Positions 1 through 8,941 of a stretch of 64,000 bases of DNA are shown in pieces (position 1 is the first letter of the stretch; the number at the start of each line of letters is the position of its first letter). The notes below the pieces were generated by a model. It saw only the letters and a list, made by a program, of their open reading frames with translations. It was not told where the DNA came from and searched no databases. Both the position numbers and the translations under genes were made by a program. Source of the DNA: Bacillus sp. es.034 (GTDB lineage: Bacteria > Bacillota > Bacilli > Bacillales > Bacillaceae_B); contig NZ_PDIY01000001.1 of assembly GCF_002563655.1 (NCBI RefSeq), positions 2,826,001 through 2,890,000 of the forward strand, written 5' to 3'.

Positions 1-322
1 CCAATAATAGCTCACCATCTGACACGATGACTGTCTGACAATGGCCGACGGTACTGGTTTTTAAATGAGCAGCTGTATTTCCTTCTCCATGTAGATCAGA
101 CGAGTGTTGCCATGGGTAAAGTTCGTCTAATCGGCGGATGAAGTCGGTTTTCACATCGGGATCGGCATTCTCGTTTACCGTGATACCCGCTGTTGTGTGC
201 AGGGACTGCACCGCCACAAGACCTTCTGTCATTCCAGACCGATTAATGATATCTTGTACATAACGAGTAATGTCGATCATTTCATCTCGCTTCTTTGTAT
301 CGATGGTTAATGTTTTTAGCAT
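1..322 (-). CDS. yjbQ: YjbQ/UPF0047 family protein (3' end beyond window)
   Basis: Read on the minus strand from ATG at 322 with ribosome binding site GGGAAGGA seven bases upstream. It encodes at least 107 residues and runs off the left edge, so the C-terminus is missing; family members are about 130-140 residues. The hallmark run [16 protein letters not shown] (about residues 44-59) and the later HGEGNTAAH segment are diagnostic of YjbQ. The family has a conserved metal- or phosphate-binding pocket, and some members have been reported to have thiamine-phosphate synthase activity, but the physiological role is unsettled. It lies in the same orientation as the 2H phosphoesterase gene 55 bases upstream, so the two may share a transcript. 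Confidence 0.88.
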   Translation of the reverse strand, partial: MLKTLTIDTKKRDEMIDITRYVQDIINRSGMTEGLVAVQSLHTTAGITVNENADPDVKTDFIRRLDELYPWQHSSDLHGEGNTAAHLKTSTVGHCQTVIVSDGELLL

Positions 323-377
323 AATTAAATCCTTCCCTTATTAGACCTATTCGTTTACATTCCACAAAGCGAACAGG

Positions 378-896
378 TTAAAACCTGTCGCCCTCAAGGG
401 GGACACGACCGATGACGTTGGAAACATCGTCTTCCCCTATTTCTTCTAATGTTATTTCCTTTACTACCGTATGAAAGGTGTCCCTCCAATCCTGATACTC
501 CTCAAGGGCGTTGATATATTCTTCGCTGTTTCCAGGCCGTCCAAGTGTGATGTGTGGAGAGTATGTATAACGGGGGTTTCGATAAGGCGCAAGTATTCCT
601 TCATACAACTCGTCATGTAATTCTATAAGAAAGTCATTGCCTTTCTTAACATTCAAGAATAAAAATTCCCCGCCGGAACCTGTCACATCCTTTAATGTCA
701 TGTGGAACGGAGACATGTGCTCCGCTACTGACTTAATATGTACCAGGATATCAACGGAGGGGATGGAAGATTCAAAAGGAAAAACGAGGGTAATATGGGG
801 AGGTATTTTATCCGACAGAGGGTCATACCTATTTCTGATCTCCTGGATTTTATCAACTGATTGAAATGAAGGGAAGATATGGATCGCTCTTTTCAT
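378..896 (-). CDS. 2H phosphoesterase / 2'-5' RNA ligase family protein
   Basis: About 172 residues. Two His-x-Thr-Leu motifs are visible, PPHITLVF near residue 34 and SPHITLGRP near residue 114; these paired H-x-T/S motifs form the active site of LigT-like 2H enzymes, which hydrolyse or ligate 2'-5' and cyclic phosphodiesters in RNA or nucleotides. The natural substrate cannot be read from sequence. Two tandem ATGs occur at 899 and 896; AAAGGAGG is spaced 3 bases from the first and 6 from the second, so I chose 896. Downstream (minus strand) lies yjbQ and upstream a small membrane protein gene nine bases away, consistent with one transcript from pxpA onward. Confidence 0.8.
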   Translation of the reverse strand: MKRAIHIFPSFQSVDKIQEIRNRYDPLSDKIPPHITLVFPFESSIPSVDILVHIKSVAEHMSPFHMTLKDVTGSGGEFLFLNVKKGNDFLIELHDELYEGILAPYRNPRYTYSPHITLGRPGNSEEYINALEEYQDWRDTFHTVVKEITLEEIGEDDVSNVIGRVPLEGDRF

Positions 897-908
897 CATG
901 ATCCTCCT

Positions 909-1202
909 TTACTGGCAAGGCGATTCTTGATTGTCAATGAGTGTATATGCTGAACGTTCGAATGATGCCCTGAAACATTTTCCTTCTTCTGTTTTATAGA
1001 GAGCCCGATAGATCTTATCATGGCTCTTTGTGGTATGGTTCTGAATGATCCCCACAATGGTCGAACCTGGTGCCACCGTGCGAATGGTGGATTGAATATT
1101 GTTGTGCAGAATGCTCCGTTTGTATACGTATACTACAATGACCAAAGCAATAAGGAAGATGAACATCCACCTCAACCCGTTTAATAGAAATGTCTTATTC
1201 AC
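909..1202 (-). CDS. Small membrane-anchored hypothetical protein
   Basis: 97 residues starting with GTG at 1202 behind a purine-rich GGGAGATGGGGG stretch. One hydrophobic segment at about residues 12-28 (WMFIFLIALVIVVYVY) is preceded by few charges and followed by a basic KR, suggesting a single-pass protein whose C-terminal 65 residues face outward or lie in the cytoplasm. The C-terminal part contains two cysteines. I do not recognise a family. It is packed between pxpA (47 bases) and the 2H phosphoesterase gene (9 bases), so it is probably cotranscribed with them. Confidence 0.55.
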   Translation of the reverse strand: MNKTFLLNGLRWMFIFLIALVIVVYVYKRSILHNNIQSTIRTVAPGSTIVGIIQNHTTKSHDKIYRALYKTEEGKCFRASFERSAYTLIDNQESPCQ

Positions 1203-1249
1203 GGTCAGCCCCCATCTCCCTTATAGCTTCATCTTTCACGAATGCTTCC

Positions 1250-1975
1250 CTAACGTAACTTATTACATAGACGCTTGGCCAGGGATAGGGCCGCTTCATT
1301 ATCTCCATGGAGACAAATCGTGTCAGCCTGAATGGATACGGTTTTCCCATCAATAGATACCACTTCCTGTTTTTCTACCATTCGAAGTACCTGTTTTTCC
1401 ACTTCGTCCCCGTCATGAAGTACAGCATGAGGAAGAGAGCGTGGAGTTAATGTACCATCGGATTGATAGGCACGATCGGCAAATACCTCATGAGCTACTC
1501 GTAATCCTGCTTCTTCACCAGCCCTTGTAAGTTCACTTTGTGACAGACCGAATAGAGTGAGAGTGGGGTCAAGGTCGTAGACGGCCTCAGCAATCGCTTC
1601 AGCCAGTGTGAAATCCTTTGCAGCCATATTGTACAGTGCTCCATGTGGTTTTACATGTGATAGTTTCCCGCCTTGTGCTTTTATAAAAGCATATAAAGCT
1701 CCTATTTGATATTGAATGAGGGCATAGGTTTCCTCGGGGGAAATCTGCATCATTCTTCTTCCAAATCCCTGGATGTCTGGCAGCCCGGGATGCGCCCCCA
1801 TCTTCACTTCATGCTTCATTGCGCTTGAAACAGTTCTTTTCATCACAAGGGGATCTCCCGCATGGAAACCGCAAGCGATATTGACGGATGTGACATAGTT
1901 CATCATTTCTTCATCTTTTCCTATCGTATATGCACCAAAACTTTCCCCTAAATCACAATTTAGATCTATTTTCAT
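1250..1975 (-). CDS. pxpA: 5-oxoprolinase subunit PxpA (LamB/YcsF family)
   Basis: 241 residues, close to the usual 250. The N-terminus [16 protein letters not shown] and the motif [11 protein letters not shown] (about residues 33-43) are signatures of the LamB/YcsF family, a TIM-barrel-like subunit that works with PxpB and PxpC in ATP-dependent opening of 5-oxoproline to glutamate. Start ATG 1975 has AAAGGATG five bases upstream. In most bacilli pxpA sits next to pxpB and pxpC; neither is in this neighbourhood, so the partners must be elsewhere or absent. The last residues (KRLCNKLR) look complete. The function assignment is by family; the lone position is unusual. Confidence 0.9.
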   Translation of the reverse strand: MKIDLNCDLGESFGAYTIGKDEEMMNYVTSVNIACGFHAGDPLVMKRTVSSAMKHEVKMGAHPGLPDIQGFGRRMMQISPEETYALIQYQIGALYAFIKAQGGKLSHVKPHGALYNMAAKDFTLAEAIAEAVYDLDPTLTLFGLSQSELTRAGEEAGLRVAHEVFADRAYQSDGTLTPRSLPHAVLHDGDEVEKQVLRMVEKQEVVSIDGKTVSIQADTICLHGDNEAALSLAKRLCNKLR

Positions 1976-2121
1976 TTTTTCATCCTTTCGAGCATGAGAA
2001 TGTATTGTAACATTCTGAAATCTTCTTTATCATATCATAAAAGTTCGTCCATTTGTTTGTTCTTTAAATAGACTGCTGGTAAAGACATGTGTTTTCTCAT
2101 CAAATTTTAATCTTGTTTTAA

Positions 2122-2149
2122 TTGAGTTCACTTTTTCGGGCGTTACAAT
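2122..2149 (+). promoter_or_regulatory. Predicted sigma-A promoter for a small RNA
   Basis: TTGAGT at 2122-2127, a 16-base spacer, then TACAAT at 2144-2149. Start of transcription would be near 2156. It has no gene in frame downstream on the plus strand but does precede a hairpin and an intrinsic terminator. Confidence 0.35.
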
Positions 2150-2155
2150 GAATCT

Positions 2156-2303
2156 TGCTTATGAATAAGGATTTATCACTCCCTAAACAGATTGAAAGTG
2201 GGGTAGCTTTCTAATCTGTTTAAATCTTTATTATGTAAGACCCATTCTAATTTCTTTCCTTTGAAGACAAAAGCCTTGCTGAAGCTTTTGTCTTCTTTTT
2301 TTT
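2156..2303 (+). ncRNA. Candidate small RNA with internal hairpin and intrinsic terminator
   Basis: About 148 nt between the predicted promoter and a strong terminator. A 10-bp perfect stem (2184-2193 with 2213-2222) is extended by GAAAG/CTTTC inside, leaving a G-rich loop GTGGGGTAG. The terminator stem is 12 bp (2263-2274 with 2284-2295) followed by eight Ts. I find no ORF with a ribosome binding site in the interval. No known family is recognised. It occupies most of the gap between pxpA and the next minus-strand gene. Confidence 0.35.
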
Positions 2304-2309
2304 GTATCT

Positions 2310-2354
2310 ATAGAATCAAAAAAATAGACAGGGGAGATGTTCTCCGCCTGTCAG
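2310..2354 (-). terminator. Intrinsic terminator of the 61-residue membrane protein gene
   Basis: On the minus strand GACAGGCGGAGA pairs with TCTCCCCTGTC (one bulge) and is followed by TATTTTTTT. The stem overlaps the stop codon of the gene ending at 2351. Confidence 0.6.
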
Positions 2355-2536
2355 TGGTTTTGTTGCCCGTTATGTGGTTTTAGTTTGATTTTATAGAGCC
2401 ATTCTTTCATTTTTACTGCATTTCTTTTTCTCTCAGGCTGATTCTCCATGACCCTGGTCCTTAAAAAGTGATAAACCAATTCTTCCGCCAGGATGATGAG
2501 GATAAAGAAAGAAACAATCACCACGATCCACGTCAT
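2351..2536 (-). CDS. Small single-pass membrane protein, unknown function
   Basis: 61 residues. A hydrophobic segment at residues 3-20 (WIVVIVSFFILIILAEEL) is followed by a strongly basic tail (RKRNAVKMKEW, KIKLK), giving a predicted N-out/C-in single-pass protein. The upstream sequence has GGGGGAAAATAT before ATG 2536. No family is recognised. It has its own terminator at 2310-2354, which supports expression as a single gene. Confidence 0.45.
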   Translation of the reverse strand: MTWIVVIVSFFILIILAEELVYHFLRTRVMENQPERKRNAVKMKEWLYKIKLKPHNGQQNH

Positions 2537-2755
2537 ATATTTTCCCCCTTTTGCTTCTCAACTATGTTTATGGATATATCTACCACATTATGAAGAGAAT
2601 GAAACATTATAAGGAATAACAAACCGAGTATTACAGATGATTATAATATGATTATGTAATCTTATTCATCTCTTAATGAAAACTCACCTTTTTCTCATTT
2701 TATTTTAATGATGCAGGAGCAGAATGAAAGTAGTGATAAAAGGGAGGTTAGAACC

Positions 2756-2881
2756 ATGTGGATTCGAATTATTCCTATTTTATTTTTCAGTTTTACGGCG
2801 TTAACATTAATGACGTATCAAGGCATTGAAATTTTCCATGCCCTAAACGATTTTATTTTCAATAAAAGTAAATTAAAATAA
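2756..2881 (+). CDS. 41-residue putative membrane microprotein upstream of the two-component system
   Basis: ATG at 2756 has GGGAGGTT seven bases upstream, a good site. The product begins MWIRIIPILFFSFTALTLM and is hydrophobic through about residue 20, then has a mixed tail ending in KSKLK. The stop at 2879-2881 lies 30 bases before the GTG of the response regulator gene, in the same orientation, so it is likely cotranscribed. Small membrane peptides next to sensor kinases sometimes modulate the kinase; that role here is speculation. Not recognised as a named family. Confidence 0.5.
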   Translation: MWIRIIPILFFSFTALTLMTYQGIEIFHALNDFIFNKSKLK

Positions 2882-2911
2882 AGGGTATTAAGATTTAGAG
2901 CAGGTGATTGT

Positions 2912-3589
2912 GTGAAAAAAATCTTAGTCATAGAAGATGAAAAGAATCTCTCCCGATTCATCGAATTGGAATTGAAATATGAAGGGTACGAAGTCGGCCT
3001 GGCTTATGACGGGAGAGATGGTCTGGATCAAGCCCTTAACGAAGAATGGGACGTCATCCTCTTGGATCTGATGCTCCCCGGATTGAATGGATTGGAAGTG
3101 TGCAGAAGAATCAGGCAGGTCAAAGCCATCCCGATCCTGATGATTACGGCAAGGGATAGCGTGATGGACCGGGTATCTGGGCTTGACAGCGGGGCGGATG
3201 ATTATATCGTCAAACCATTTGCGATTGAAGAATTGTTAGCAAGGCTAAGGGCTGTGTTCAGGCGCGCCGTAAAAGAGGATGCCGCTCAACAGACTTCGTT
3301 TCATTTTCGGGATATCATCGTATACAAGGAGTCCAGGCAAGTTTTTAAGCTTGAAGATGAAATTGACGTGACTAAACGGGAGTATGACCTTTTACTTGCT
3401 TTTTTAGAGAACAAGAATATTGTGCTGACCCGTGAAGTCCTTCTTAACAAAGTATGGGGATATGATACGGAAGTAGAAACGAATGTTGTGGACGTATACG
3501 TAAGGTACTTAAGGAATAAAATAGATTCCCCAGGCGAAGAAAGTTATATCCAGACCGTACGTGGGACCGGCTATGTGATGAGGACATGA
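2912..3589 (+). CDS. OmpR-family response regulator (ArlR/YkoG-like)
   Basis: 225 residues from GTG 2912 (AGCAGGTGATT upstream). Receiver domain at 1-118 with acidic pocket EDE (9-11), phospho-acceptor Asp52 in VILLDLMLP, and the conserved Lys in DYIVKPF; a winged-helix DNA-binding domain follows at about 130-225 ending GTGYVMRT. The N-terminal half closely resembles ArlR of staphylococci and YkoG of B. subtilis. It overlaps the kinase gene by four bases (ATGA), the usual translational coupling. Targets cannot be told from the sequence; ArlRS in staphylococci affects adhesion, autolysis and virulence genes. Confidence 0.92.
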   Translation: MKKILVIEDEKNLSRFIELELKYEGYEVGLAYDGRDGLDQALNEEWDVILLDLMLPGLNGLEVCRRIRQVKAIPILMITARDSVMDRVSGLDSGADDYIVKPFAIEELLARLRAVFRRAVKEDAAQQTSFHFRDIIVYKESRQVFKLEDEIDVTKREYDLLLAFLENKNIVLTREVLLNKVWGYDTEVETNVVDVYVRYLRNKIDSPGEESYIQTVRGTGYVMRT

Positions 3590-4995
3590 ATACATTCATC
3601 AATCGACTTAAGCCTTCTTCCCTTAAGGTGAAGTGGGCATTTGCAGCCGGGTCAGCCATATTCCTTGCCTTTTTTTTATTCAGTTTTTTTCAATATCACG
3701 CCATTAATAAATGGATGCTTGATGAAGAAGAAAGTAACTTTGGCCGGGTATTGGATGAAATCACTGTCTTCTTTAAACAGAGAGGGAACGATATAAAGCT
3801 TCAGGACATATATGATAGCCGGGATCTAATGAAACAAATAGCCGAAAAAGACCAGACGATACGGATATTGGATCGTCAAGGGGAACAGGTATTGGAAATC
3901 AGGGGAGAAAATGAGTCTGCCTTCTATGTACCTTTTCAACCTGTCAATGATAAGTCTGTTGAACTCATAGAATCAGAAGGCAATAAAATGCTCATTGGGC
4001 GTTCACCCATCAAATCGACCCGATTTAATGGTTATGTAGAAATCATACAGCCATTGAACCGGTATGAAAACATCATGAAGAATCTTTTTTGGATGATGAC
4101 CATCACGGGCATCCTGGCTCTATTGATCAGTGCCGTTGTTGGGTATTCTATGGCGAAAAGCTTTGTCCGTCCCTTGAATAAACTTTCTGAAACAATGAGA
4201 TCCATCGAAAGAAAAGGATTTCACGAAAGAGTGGAGATTGTAAAAGCCCACGATGAAATCAGTGACTTATCCCAGATCTTTAATAAAATGATGAGCCAAA
4301 TCGAAAAATCGTTTCAACAGCAGCAGCAATTTGTGGAAGATGCTTCACATGAATTGAGAACCCCCATTCAGGTACTTGAAGGACATCTTGCATTATTGAA
4401 TCGTTGGGGGAAAAAGGATCCAACCATACTGGAGGAGTCTTTACAAGTGTCCTTAGATGAACTTGAGAGAGTAAAACGGCTTGTAGGCGAATTGCTGGAG
4501 CTTTCCAGAGCGGACAGAGAAAAATTCGATTTGGAAAACGCCAGGGCACATGTACAGAAAGTAGTGGATAAAATGATGAGGGACTTTAGGTTTCTTCATC
4601 AGGAATACACTTTTTCTTGTTTTGATGATTTAAACCACGAAGCGTTGGTAACCATTATGCCGAGGCACCTGGAACAGATCATGATCATCCTGTTGGATAA
4701 TGCCGTGAAGTACTCTGATGAGCATTCCACTATTGAAGTGAAGCTAATGGACTCTCAGGAAGACATTATCATAGAAGTCAAGGATGAGGGGATTGGTATC
4801 CCTGAGGAAGACCTTCCGAAAATATTTGACCGCTTCTATCGTGTGGATAAAGCAAGAAGCCGCGAAAAAGGTGGATACGGACTGGGCTTGGCCATCGCTT
4901 CGAAGCTGGTCCAAAACTATGACGGTGAGATCACGGCCATTGGAAATGATCCTCATGGGACCATCATTCGACTATCCCTTAAACAAATCCATTAA
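3586..4995 (+). CDS. Sensor histidine kinase (ArlS/YkoH-like)
   Basis: 469 residues. Two membrane helices at about 17-37 and 165-188 bracket an extracytoplasmic sensor of about 125 residues. A HAMP linker follows, then the H-box with phospho-acceptor His255 in EDASHELRTP. The ATPase domain carries the N-box (LLDNAVKYS), G1 (DEGIGIPEEDLPKIF), F-box (FDRFYRVDKARS) and G2 (GYGLGLAIA). All catalytic motifs are intact. It is translationally coupled to the response regulator and followed by a hairpin at 5002-5030, so the operon probably ends here. Confidence 0.92.
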   Translation: MNTFINRLKPSSLKVKWAFAAGSAIFLAFFLFSFFQYHAINKWMLDEEESNFGRVLDEITVFFKQRGNDIKLQDIYDSRDLMKQIAEKDQTIRILDRQGEQVLEIRGENESAFYVPFQPVNDKSVELIESEGNKMLIGRSPIKSTRFNGYVEIIQPLNRYENIMKNLFWMMTITGILALLISAVVGYSMAKSFVRPLNKLSETMRSIERKGFHERVEIVKAHDEISDLSQIFNKMMSQIEKSFQQQQQFVEDASHELRTPIQVLEGHLALLNRWGKKDPTILEESLQVSLDELERVKRLVGELLELSRADREKFDLENARAHVQKVVDKMMRDFRFLHQEYTFSCFDDLNHEALVTIMPRHLEQIMIILLDNAVKYSDEHSTIEVKLMDSQEDIIIEVKDEGIGIPEEDLPKIFDRFYRVDKARSREKGGYGLGLAIASKLVQNYDGEITAIGNDPHGTIIRLSLKQIH

Positions 4996-5001
4996 ATTTA
5001 C

Positions 5002-5030
5002 AGACGTCTCAATATTTTTCTGAGACGTCT
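5002..5030. terminator. Hairpin between convergent kinase and Hsp20-like genes
   Basis: Perfect 10-bp inverted repeat AGACGTCTCA (5002-5011) with TGAGACGTCT (5021-5030). There is no strong T-run on either side, so it may be a weak bidirectional terminator or an mRNA end protector. The stop codon of the minus-strand gene lies inside the left arm. Confidence 0.45.
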
Positions 5031-5521
5031 ATTTCTGTGTACTGCATGTCAATGCTTTTAGGGATTTTCAGTTCCAGGATTCCGTCTTTGTATTGAGCAA
5101 CAGCGCCTTTTTTCTTTACCAGACAAGGGAGGGTGATCACTTGTCTTTCGTCACAGCCGGGTATGTTTTCTATGATTGCCTGATTTGACGTGTGAAAAAT
5201 CTTCAGATGCTTCATCCAATCTTCATCCGGTACTTGAAAGCGAATATAGATATCTTCAAAGGTTTCGAACACATTGGTAGGAATCGAGGAATGGGAACTG
5301 GGTGCTTCCTCGCGTTTCGTTTGCTGCCCCTGATTGCCCATCGGATTCATAAAGGATTGTGCCCCATTCATCATATCATTCGGATTCATCATGCTATCCC
5401 ACCCGCCAGGAAACATCTTCTTCATCATACCTTGAATATAGTTATCCAGTTCTTTGGGGTTCATTTGATTCATCTGATCTTTCATGTTTTTATTGAAAGG
5501 GAATAAACTCCATGGGAACAT
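5009..5521 (-). CDS. Hsp20/alpha-crystallin-like protein, probably spore-associated
   Basis: 170 residues from ATG 5521, where GAGGTGG lies five bases upstream; a longer reading from GTG 5530 would swallow this ribosome binding site. The N-terminal half is rich in Met, Asn, Pro and Gln (NPNDMMNGAQSF), a low-complexity arm; the C-terminal half (about 85-170) has the beta-sandwich pattern of small heat shock proteins, for example DIYIRFQVPD and DGILELKIPK. The I-x-I-type ending is not clear. CotP-like spore coat proteins in bacilli share this layout, so a spore role is plausible but inferred. Confidence 0.6.
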   Translation of the reverse strand: MFPWSLFPFNKNMKDQMNQMNPKELDNYIQGMMKKMFPGGWDSMMNPNDMMNGAQSFMNPMGNQGQQTKREEAPSSHSSIPTNVFETFEDIYIRFQVPDEDWMKHLKIFHTSNQAIIENIPGCDERQVITLPCLVKKKGAVAQYKDGILELKIPKSIDMQYTEIDVSEKY

Positions 5522-5530
5522 GTGAACCAC

Positions 5531-6075
5531 CTCACTTTAAACATAATAAACAGCCCCTGTGTTTCCTTCTGGTTCTATCCTATGCATTGGATGGGCGATG
5601 AGTTCATTTCTGGAGTTGCAAGAGGAAGATTTGGAATGAAAAATCTTTGTCTATGAGTCTGTAAACATAGTACTAATTAAAAAAACGTGGAAAATAACAA
5701 AAAATATTTGGTTTTTTTAGGTAACAGTAGTAAGATGGTTTATGAAAAAAGTACCCTTAACAAAGGGATACAAGAAGGTGAAAGAGAAAGCGCTTAATAA
5801 AATATTATTTCAGAATAGTCGTTATACGGAAAGGTTTTCATGTAATTTATTATGGGAATATAAGTAATATCCCCATGAGAAGGACGGAAAACAAAATTTT
5901 AAGAAATTTGTTATAAAGACTTTATCTTACTACTGCACAGTGATAAAATATCCTTGTAAGCGTTTTTATGTGTTAAAAATTACTATTCTTGCATAATGAA
6001 TACCGTTGATTGAATTGTAAGAATACATGATACCCAAATTATACTAACTGGCAAAATAGTTGGAGGTTTTTCACA
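5531..6075 (+). promoter_or_regulatory. Long upstream region of odhAB with inverted repeat
   Basis: 545 bases without a convincing gene. A perfect 12-base inverted repeat, CAGTAGTAAGAT at 5725-5736 and ATCTTACTACTG at 5924-5935, is separated by 187 bases. A weak promoter-like pair TTGGTT (5708) and TAAGAT (5731) overlaps the first copy. A second imperfect palindrome lies at 5852-5875. A 41-codon open frame at 5742-5867 has no ribosome binding site. GGAGG at 6062 serves odhA. Confidence 0.4.
5954..5969 (+). promoter_or_regulatory. cre-like CcpA site upstream of odhA
   Basis: TTGTAAGCGTTTTTAT matches the consensus WTGNAAGCGNWWWCAW with one mismatch (T for the conserved C near the 3' end). It lies 107 bases before the odhA start, a position where CcpA binding could repress the 2-oxoglutarate dehydrogenase operon on good carbon sources. 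Regulation is inferred from the motif only. Confidence 0.45.
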
Positions 6076-8922
6076 ATGAAAAAGCAATCTGCAAAAGGGG
6101 AACCTTGGCAATCGTTTTACGGACCGAACCTTGGTTATGTAATGGAGGTTTATGAACAATTCCTCGAAGATCCATCAGAAGTAGATCCTGAACTAAAGGA
6201 ATTATTCGAACAATGGGGGCCTCCCACCGTTGAAGACGTAAAGGTGATCGCGAGCGCCCAGCACGGTGATTCATCGTTTACACTACCCGAACAGCCTACT
6301 GCCTTGAGTAAAATGGTGGCTGCGGTTAAATTAGCAGATAATATTCGTACATATGGTCACTTAGCTGCGGATATTAATCCCCTGAATGACCGGAATAAGG
6401 ATACTAGAAGAATTGAACTTTCTGAGTTCAATCTAACAGAAGAAGATTTAAAACAGATACCTGTTGATTTCTTATGTCCGAATGCACCTTCTCATATTAA
6501 AGACGGTCTTCAGGCCATTCAGCATTTAAGACAGGTTTACACAAATAAGCTGGCATTCGAATATGCTCATGTTCATGAGCTTGAAGAGAAAAATTGGTTA
6601 AGAGAAAAGATCGAGTCGGAATCCTATTTCACTCCACTTTCCAAAGATAAGAAAATGGCGTTATTAAAGCGTCTTGCCCAAGTGGATGGATTTGAAAAAT
6701 ATGTTCATCGTACCTTTGTTGGTCAAAAGCGCTTCTCAATTGAAGGATTGGACACGATGGTTCCATTACTGGACGAGATGGTTCGTTATTCTGTTGAATC
6801 AGGTGCTAAAACCGTCAATATCGGAATGGCCCATCGAGGACGCCTGAATGTTCTGGCACATGTCATCGGGAAGCCATACGAAATGATCTTCGCAGAATTC
6901 CAACACGCTCCGAGTAAGGACTTAATTCCTTCCGAAGGATCGATCGGCATCACATTTGGATGGACGGGAGACGTTAAGTATCATTTGGGGGCAGACCGTG
7001 AAATTTCTCCACAGCAGTCACCGACAGCCCGTGCACGGGTGACGCTTGCCAACAACCCGAGTCACTTGGAAGTTGTCAGCCCGATCGTTGCCGGGTACAC
7101 GCGTGCAGCCCAGGAAGTCCGAGAAGATAAAGGTTACCCTGAGCAGTCCCCTGAAGCATCATATGCAGTCATGATACATGGAGATGCTGCCTTCCCGGGT
7201 CAAGGAGTCGTTGCCGAAACGTTAAACATGAGTCAACTGCGCGGATACAATACAGGTGGATCTATTCACCTTATTGCCAACAACATGATTGGTTTCACAA
7301 CTGAAAGCCGTGATTCACGTTCGACAAAGTATGCATCGGACACGGCCAAGGGCTTTGAAGTGCCAATTGTGCATGTCAATGCGGATGATCCCGAAGCATG
7401 TCTTGCTGCAGCAGTCCTAGCCTATGAATATCGTAAAACATTCGGTAAAGACTTTGTCATTGATTTAATCGGCTACAGACGTTTTGGTCATAATGAAATG
7501 GACGAACCGATGGTAACGAATCCATTGATGTATTCAGTCATTCAGAATCACCCGAATGTTAAGAAAATGTACGCTGACAAACTCATCTCAGAGGGTATCG
7601 TAACGGATGCAGATGTAGAGAAAATGGATTCTGAAATAGAGGAAGAATTAAAAGCAGCCTATAATAAAGTACCAGCTAAAGACGATGATCCAGATACGGT
7701 ACTTGCTCCACCTGAATACGTGGCGAATGGACTTCCGGATATCAATACAAGCGTCGATTTCGATAAGCTGGAAGGGTTAAACAGCGAACTGCTTCAATGG
7801 CCTGAAGGCTTCAATGTGTTCAAGAAATTAGATCGTATCCTGAAAAGACGCAGCCAGGTATTCGAAGGGAAAGGGAAAATTGATTGGGCACATGCCGAGA
7901 CCCTGGCTTTTGCTTCCATCCTCAAAGATGGTACTCCGATCCGACTGACCGGACAGGACTCTGAAAGGGGAACATTTGCACAACGTCACCTTGTACTCCA
8001 TGATGAAAAATCAGGTGAAGAATATATCCCGTTACACAACCTGAAGGAAAGCCATGCATCCTTTGTCGTCCATAACAGTCCTCTTACCGAAACCGCTGTA
8101 GTTGGTTACGAGTATGGATACAATGTTTTCGCACCTGAAACCCTTGTCCTGTGGGAAGCTCAATTCGGGGATTTCTCAAATATGGCACAAGTGATGTTTG
8201 ATCAGTTCATCTCGGCCGGTCGCGCGAAATGGGGCCAAAAAACAGGCCTTGTCATGCTTCTGCCACATGGTTATGAAGGACAGGGTCCTGAACACTCCAG
8301 CGCACGTTTGGAACGATTCTTACAGCTGGGCGGGGAATATAACTGGACAGTCGCCAACTGTTCAACAGCGGGTCAATATTTCCACATCCTAAGACGTCAA
8401 GCTGCTATCTTGCAAAAAGAAGAAGTAAGGCCGCTTGTCATCATGACTCCAAAAAGCCTGTTGCGAAATCAGTTTGCAGCTGCCACGGCAGAAGAACTGG
8501 CCAGTGGGGAATTTCATTCAGTCCTTGAGCAAAAGGGTCTGGGGGAAAGCCAGGCTGCTGTTGAAAGAGTTGTTTTATGCAGTGGGAAGATTGCGATTGA
8601 TTTAGAAGAGAAGCTTCAGGATATCGATGATACAGACTGGTTGCACATTCTAAGGGTTGAGGAAATTTATCCTTTCCCTAAAGGGGATATCACAGCCATC
8701 TTAGAAAGGTATCCAAATCTTAAAGAATTGGTCTGGATCCAGGAGGAGCCTAAGAATATGGGAGCATGGACATTTGCGGAACCAAGGCTCCGTGACATTG
8801 CCCCTCAGGGTGTCGATGTGCATTATATCGGGCGTCGCAGACGTTCCAGCCCATCCGAAGGCGAACCAACTGTACACAAAAAAGAACAATCCAGGATCAT
8901 AAACGAAGCGTTAACCCGATAA
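6076..8922 (+). CDS. odhA: 2-oxoglutarate dehydrogenase E1 component
   Basis: 948 residues, normal for the family. It decarboxylates 2-oxoglutarate with thiamine diphosphate and passes the succinyl group to the lipoyl arm of OdhB in the tricarboxylic acid cycle. The N-terminal 2-oxogluDH segment includes [21 protein letters not shown]; thiamine/Mg binding is seen in [18 protein letters not shown] (about 370); [13 protein letters not shown] and the C-terminal transketolase-like domain with [20 protein letters not shown] follow. ATG 6076 has GGAGG ten bases upstream. odhB follows after 19 bases, as in B. subtilis. Confidence 0.97.
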   Translation: MKKQSAKGEPWQSFYGPNLGYVMEVYEQFLEDPSEVDPELKELFEQWGPPTVEDVKVIASAQHGDSSFTLPEQPTALSKMVAAVKLADNIRTYGHLAADINPLNDRNKDTRRIELSEFNLTEEDLKQIPVDFLCPNAPSHIKDGLQAIQHLRQVYTNKLAFEYAHVHELEEKNWLREKIESESYFTPLSKDKKMALLKRLAQVDGFEKYVHRTFVGQKRFSIEGLDTMVPLLDEMVRYSVESGAKTVNIGMAHRGRLNVLAHVIGKPYEMIFAEFQHAPSKDLIPSEGSIGITFGWTGDVKYHLGADREISPQQSPTARARVTLANNPSHLEVVSPIVAGYTRAAQEVREDKGYPEQSPEASYAVMIHGDAAFPGQGVVAETLNMSQLRGYNTGGSIHLIANNMIGFTTESRDSRSTKYASDTAKGFEVPIVHVNADDPEACLAAAVLAYEYRKTFGKDFVIDLIGYRRFGHNEMDEPMVTNPLMYSVIQNHPNVKKMYADKLISEGIVTDADVEKMDSEIEEELKAAYNKVPAKDDDPDTVLAPPEYVANGLPDINTSVDFDKLEGLNSELLQWPEGFNVFKKLDRILKRRSQVFEGKGKIDWAHAETLAFASILKDGTPIRLTGQDSERGTFAQRHLVLHDEKSGEEYIPLHNLKESHASFVVHNSPLTETAVVGYEYGYNVFAPETLVLWEAQFGDFSNMAQVMFDQFISAGRAKWGQKTGLVMLLPHGYEGQGPEHSSARLERFLQLGGEYNWTVANCSTAGQYFHILRRQAAILQKEEVRPLVIMTPKSLLRNQFAAATAEELASGEFHSVLEQKGLGESQAAVERVVLCSGKIAIDLEEKLQDIDDTDWLHILRVEEIYPFPKGDITAILERYPNLKELVWIQEEPKNMGAWTFAEPRLRDIAPQGVDVHYIGRRRRSSPSEGEPTVHKKEQSRIINEALTR

Positions 8923-8941
8923 GAAAGAGGAGGATATCACA

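Noticed and set aside
5742..5867. 41-codon plus-strand frame in the odhA upstream region
   Set aside because: No ribosome binding site and no recognisable domain; it begins only a few bases after a weak promoter-like sequence.
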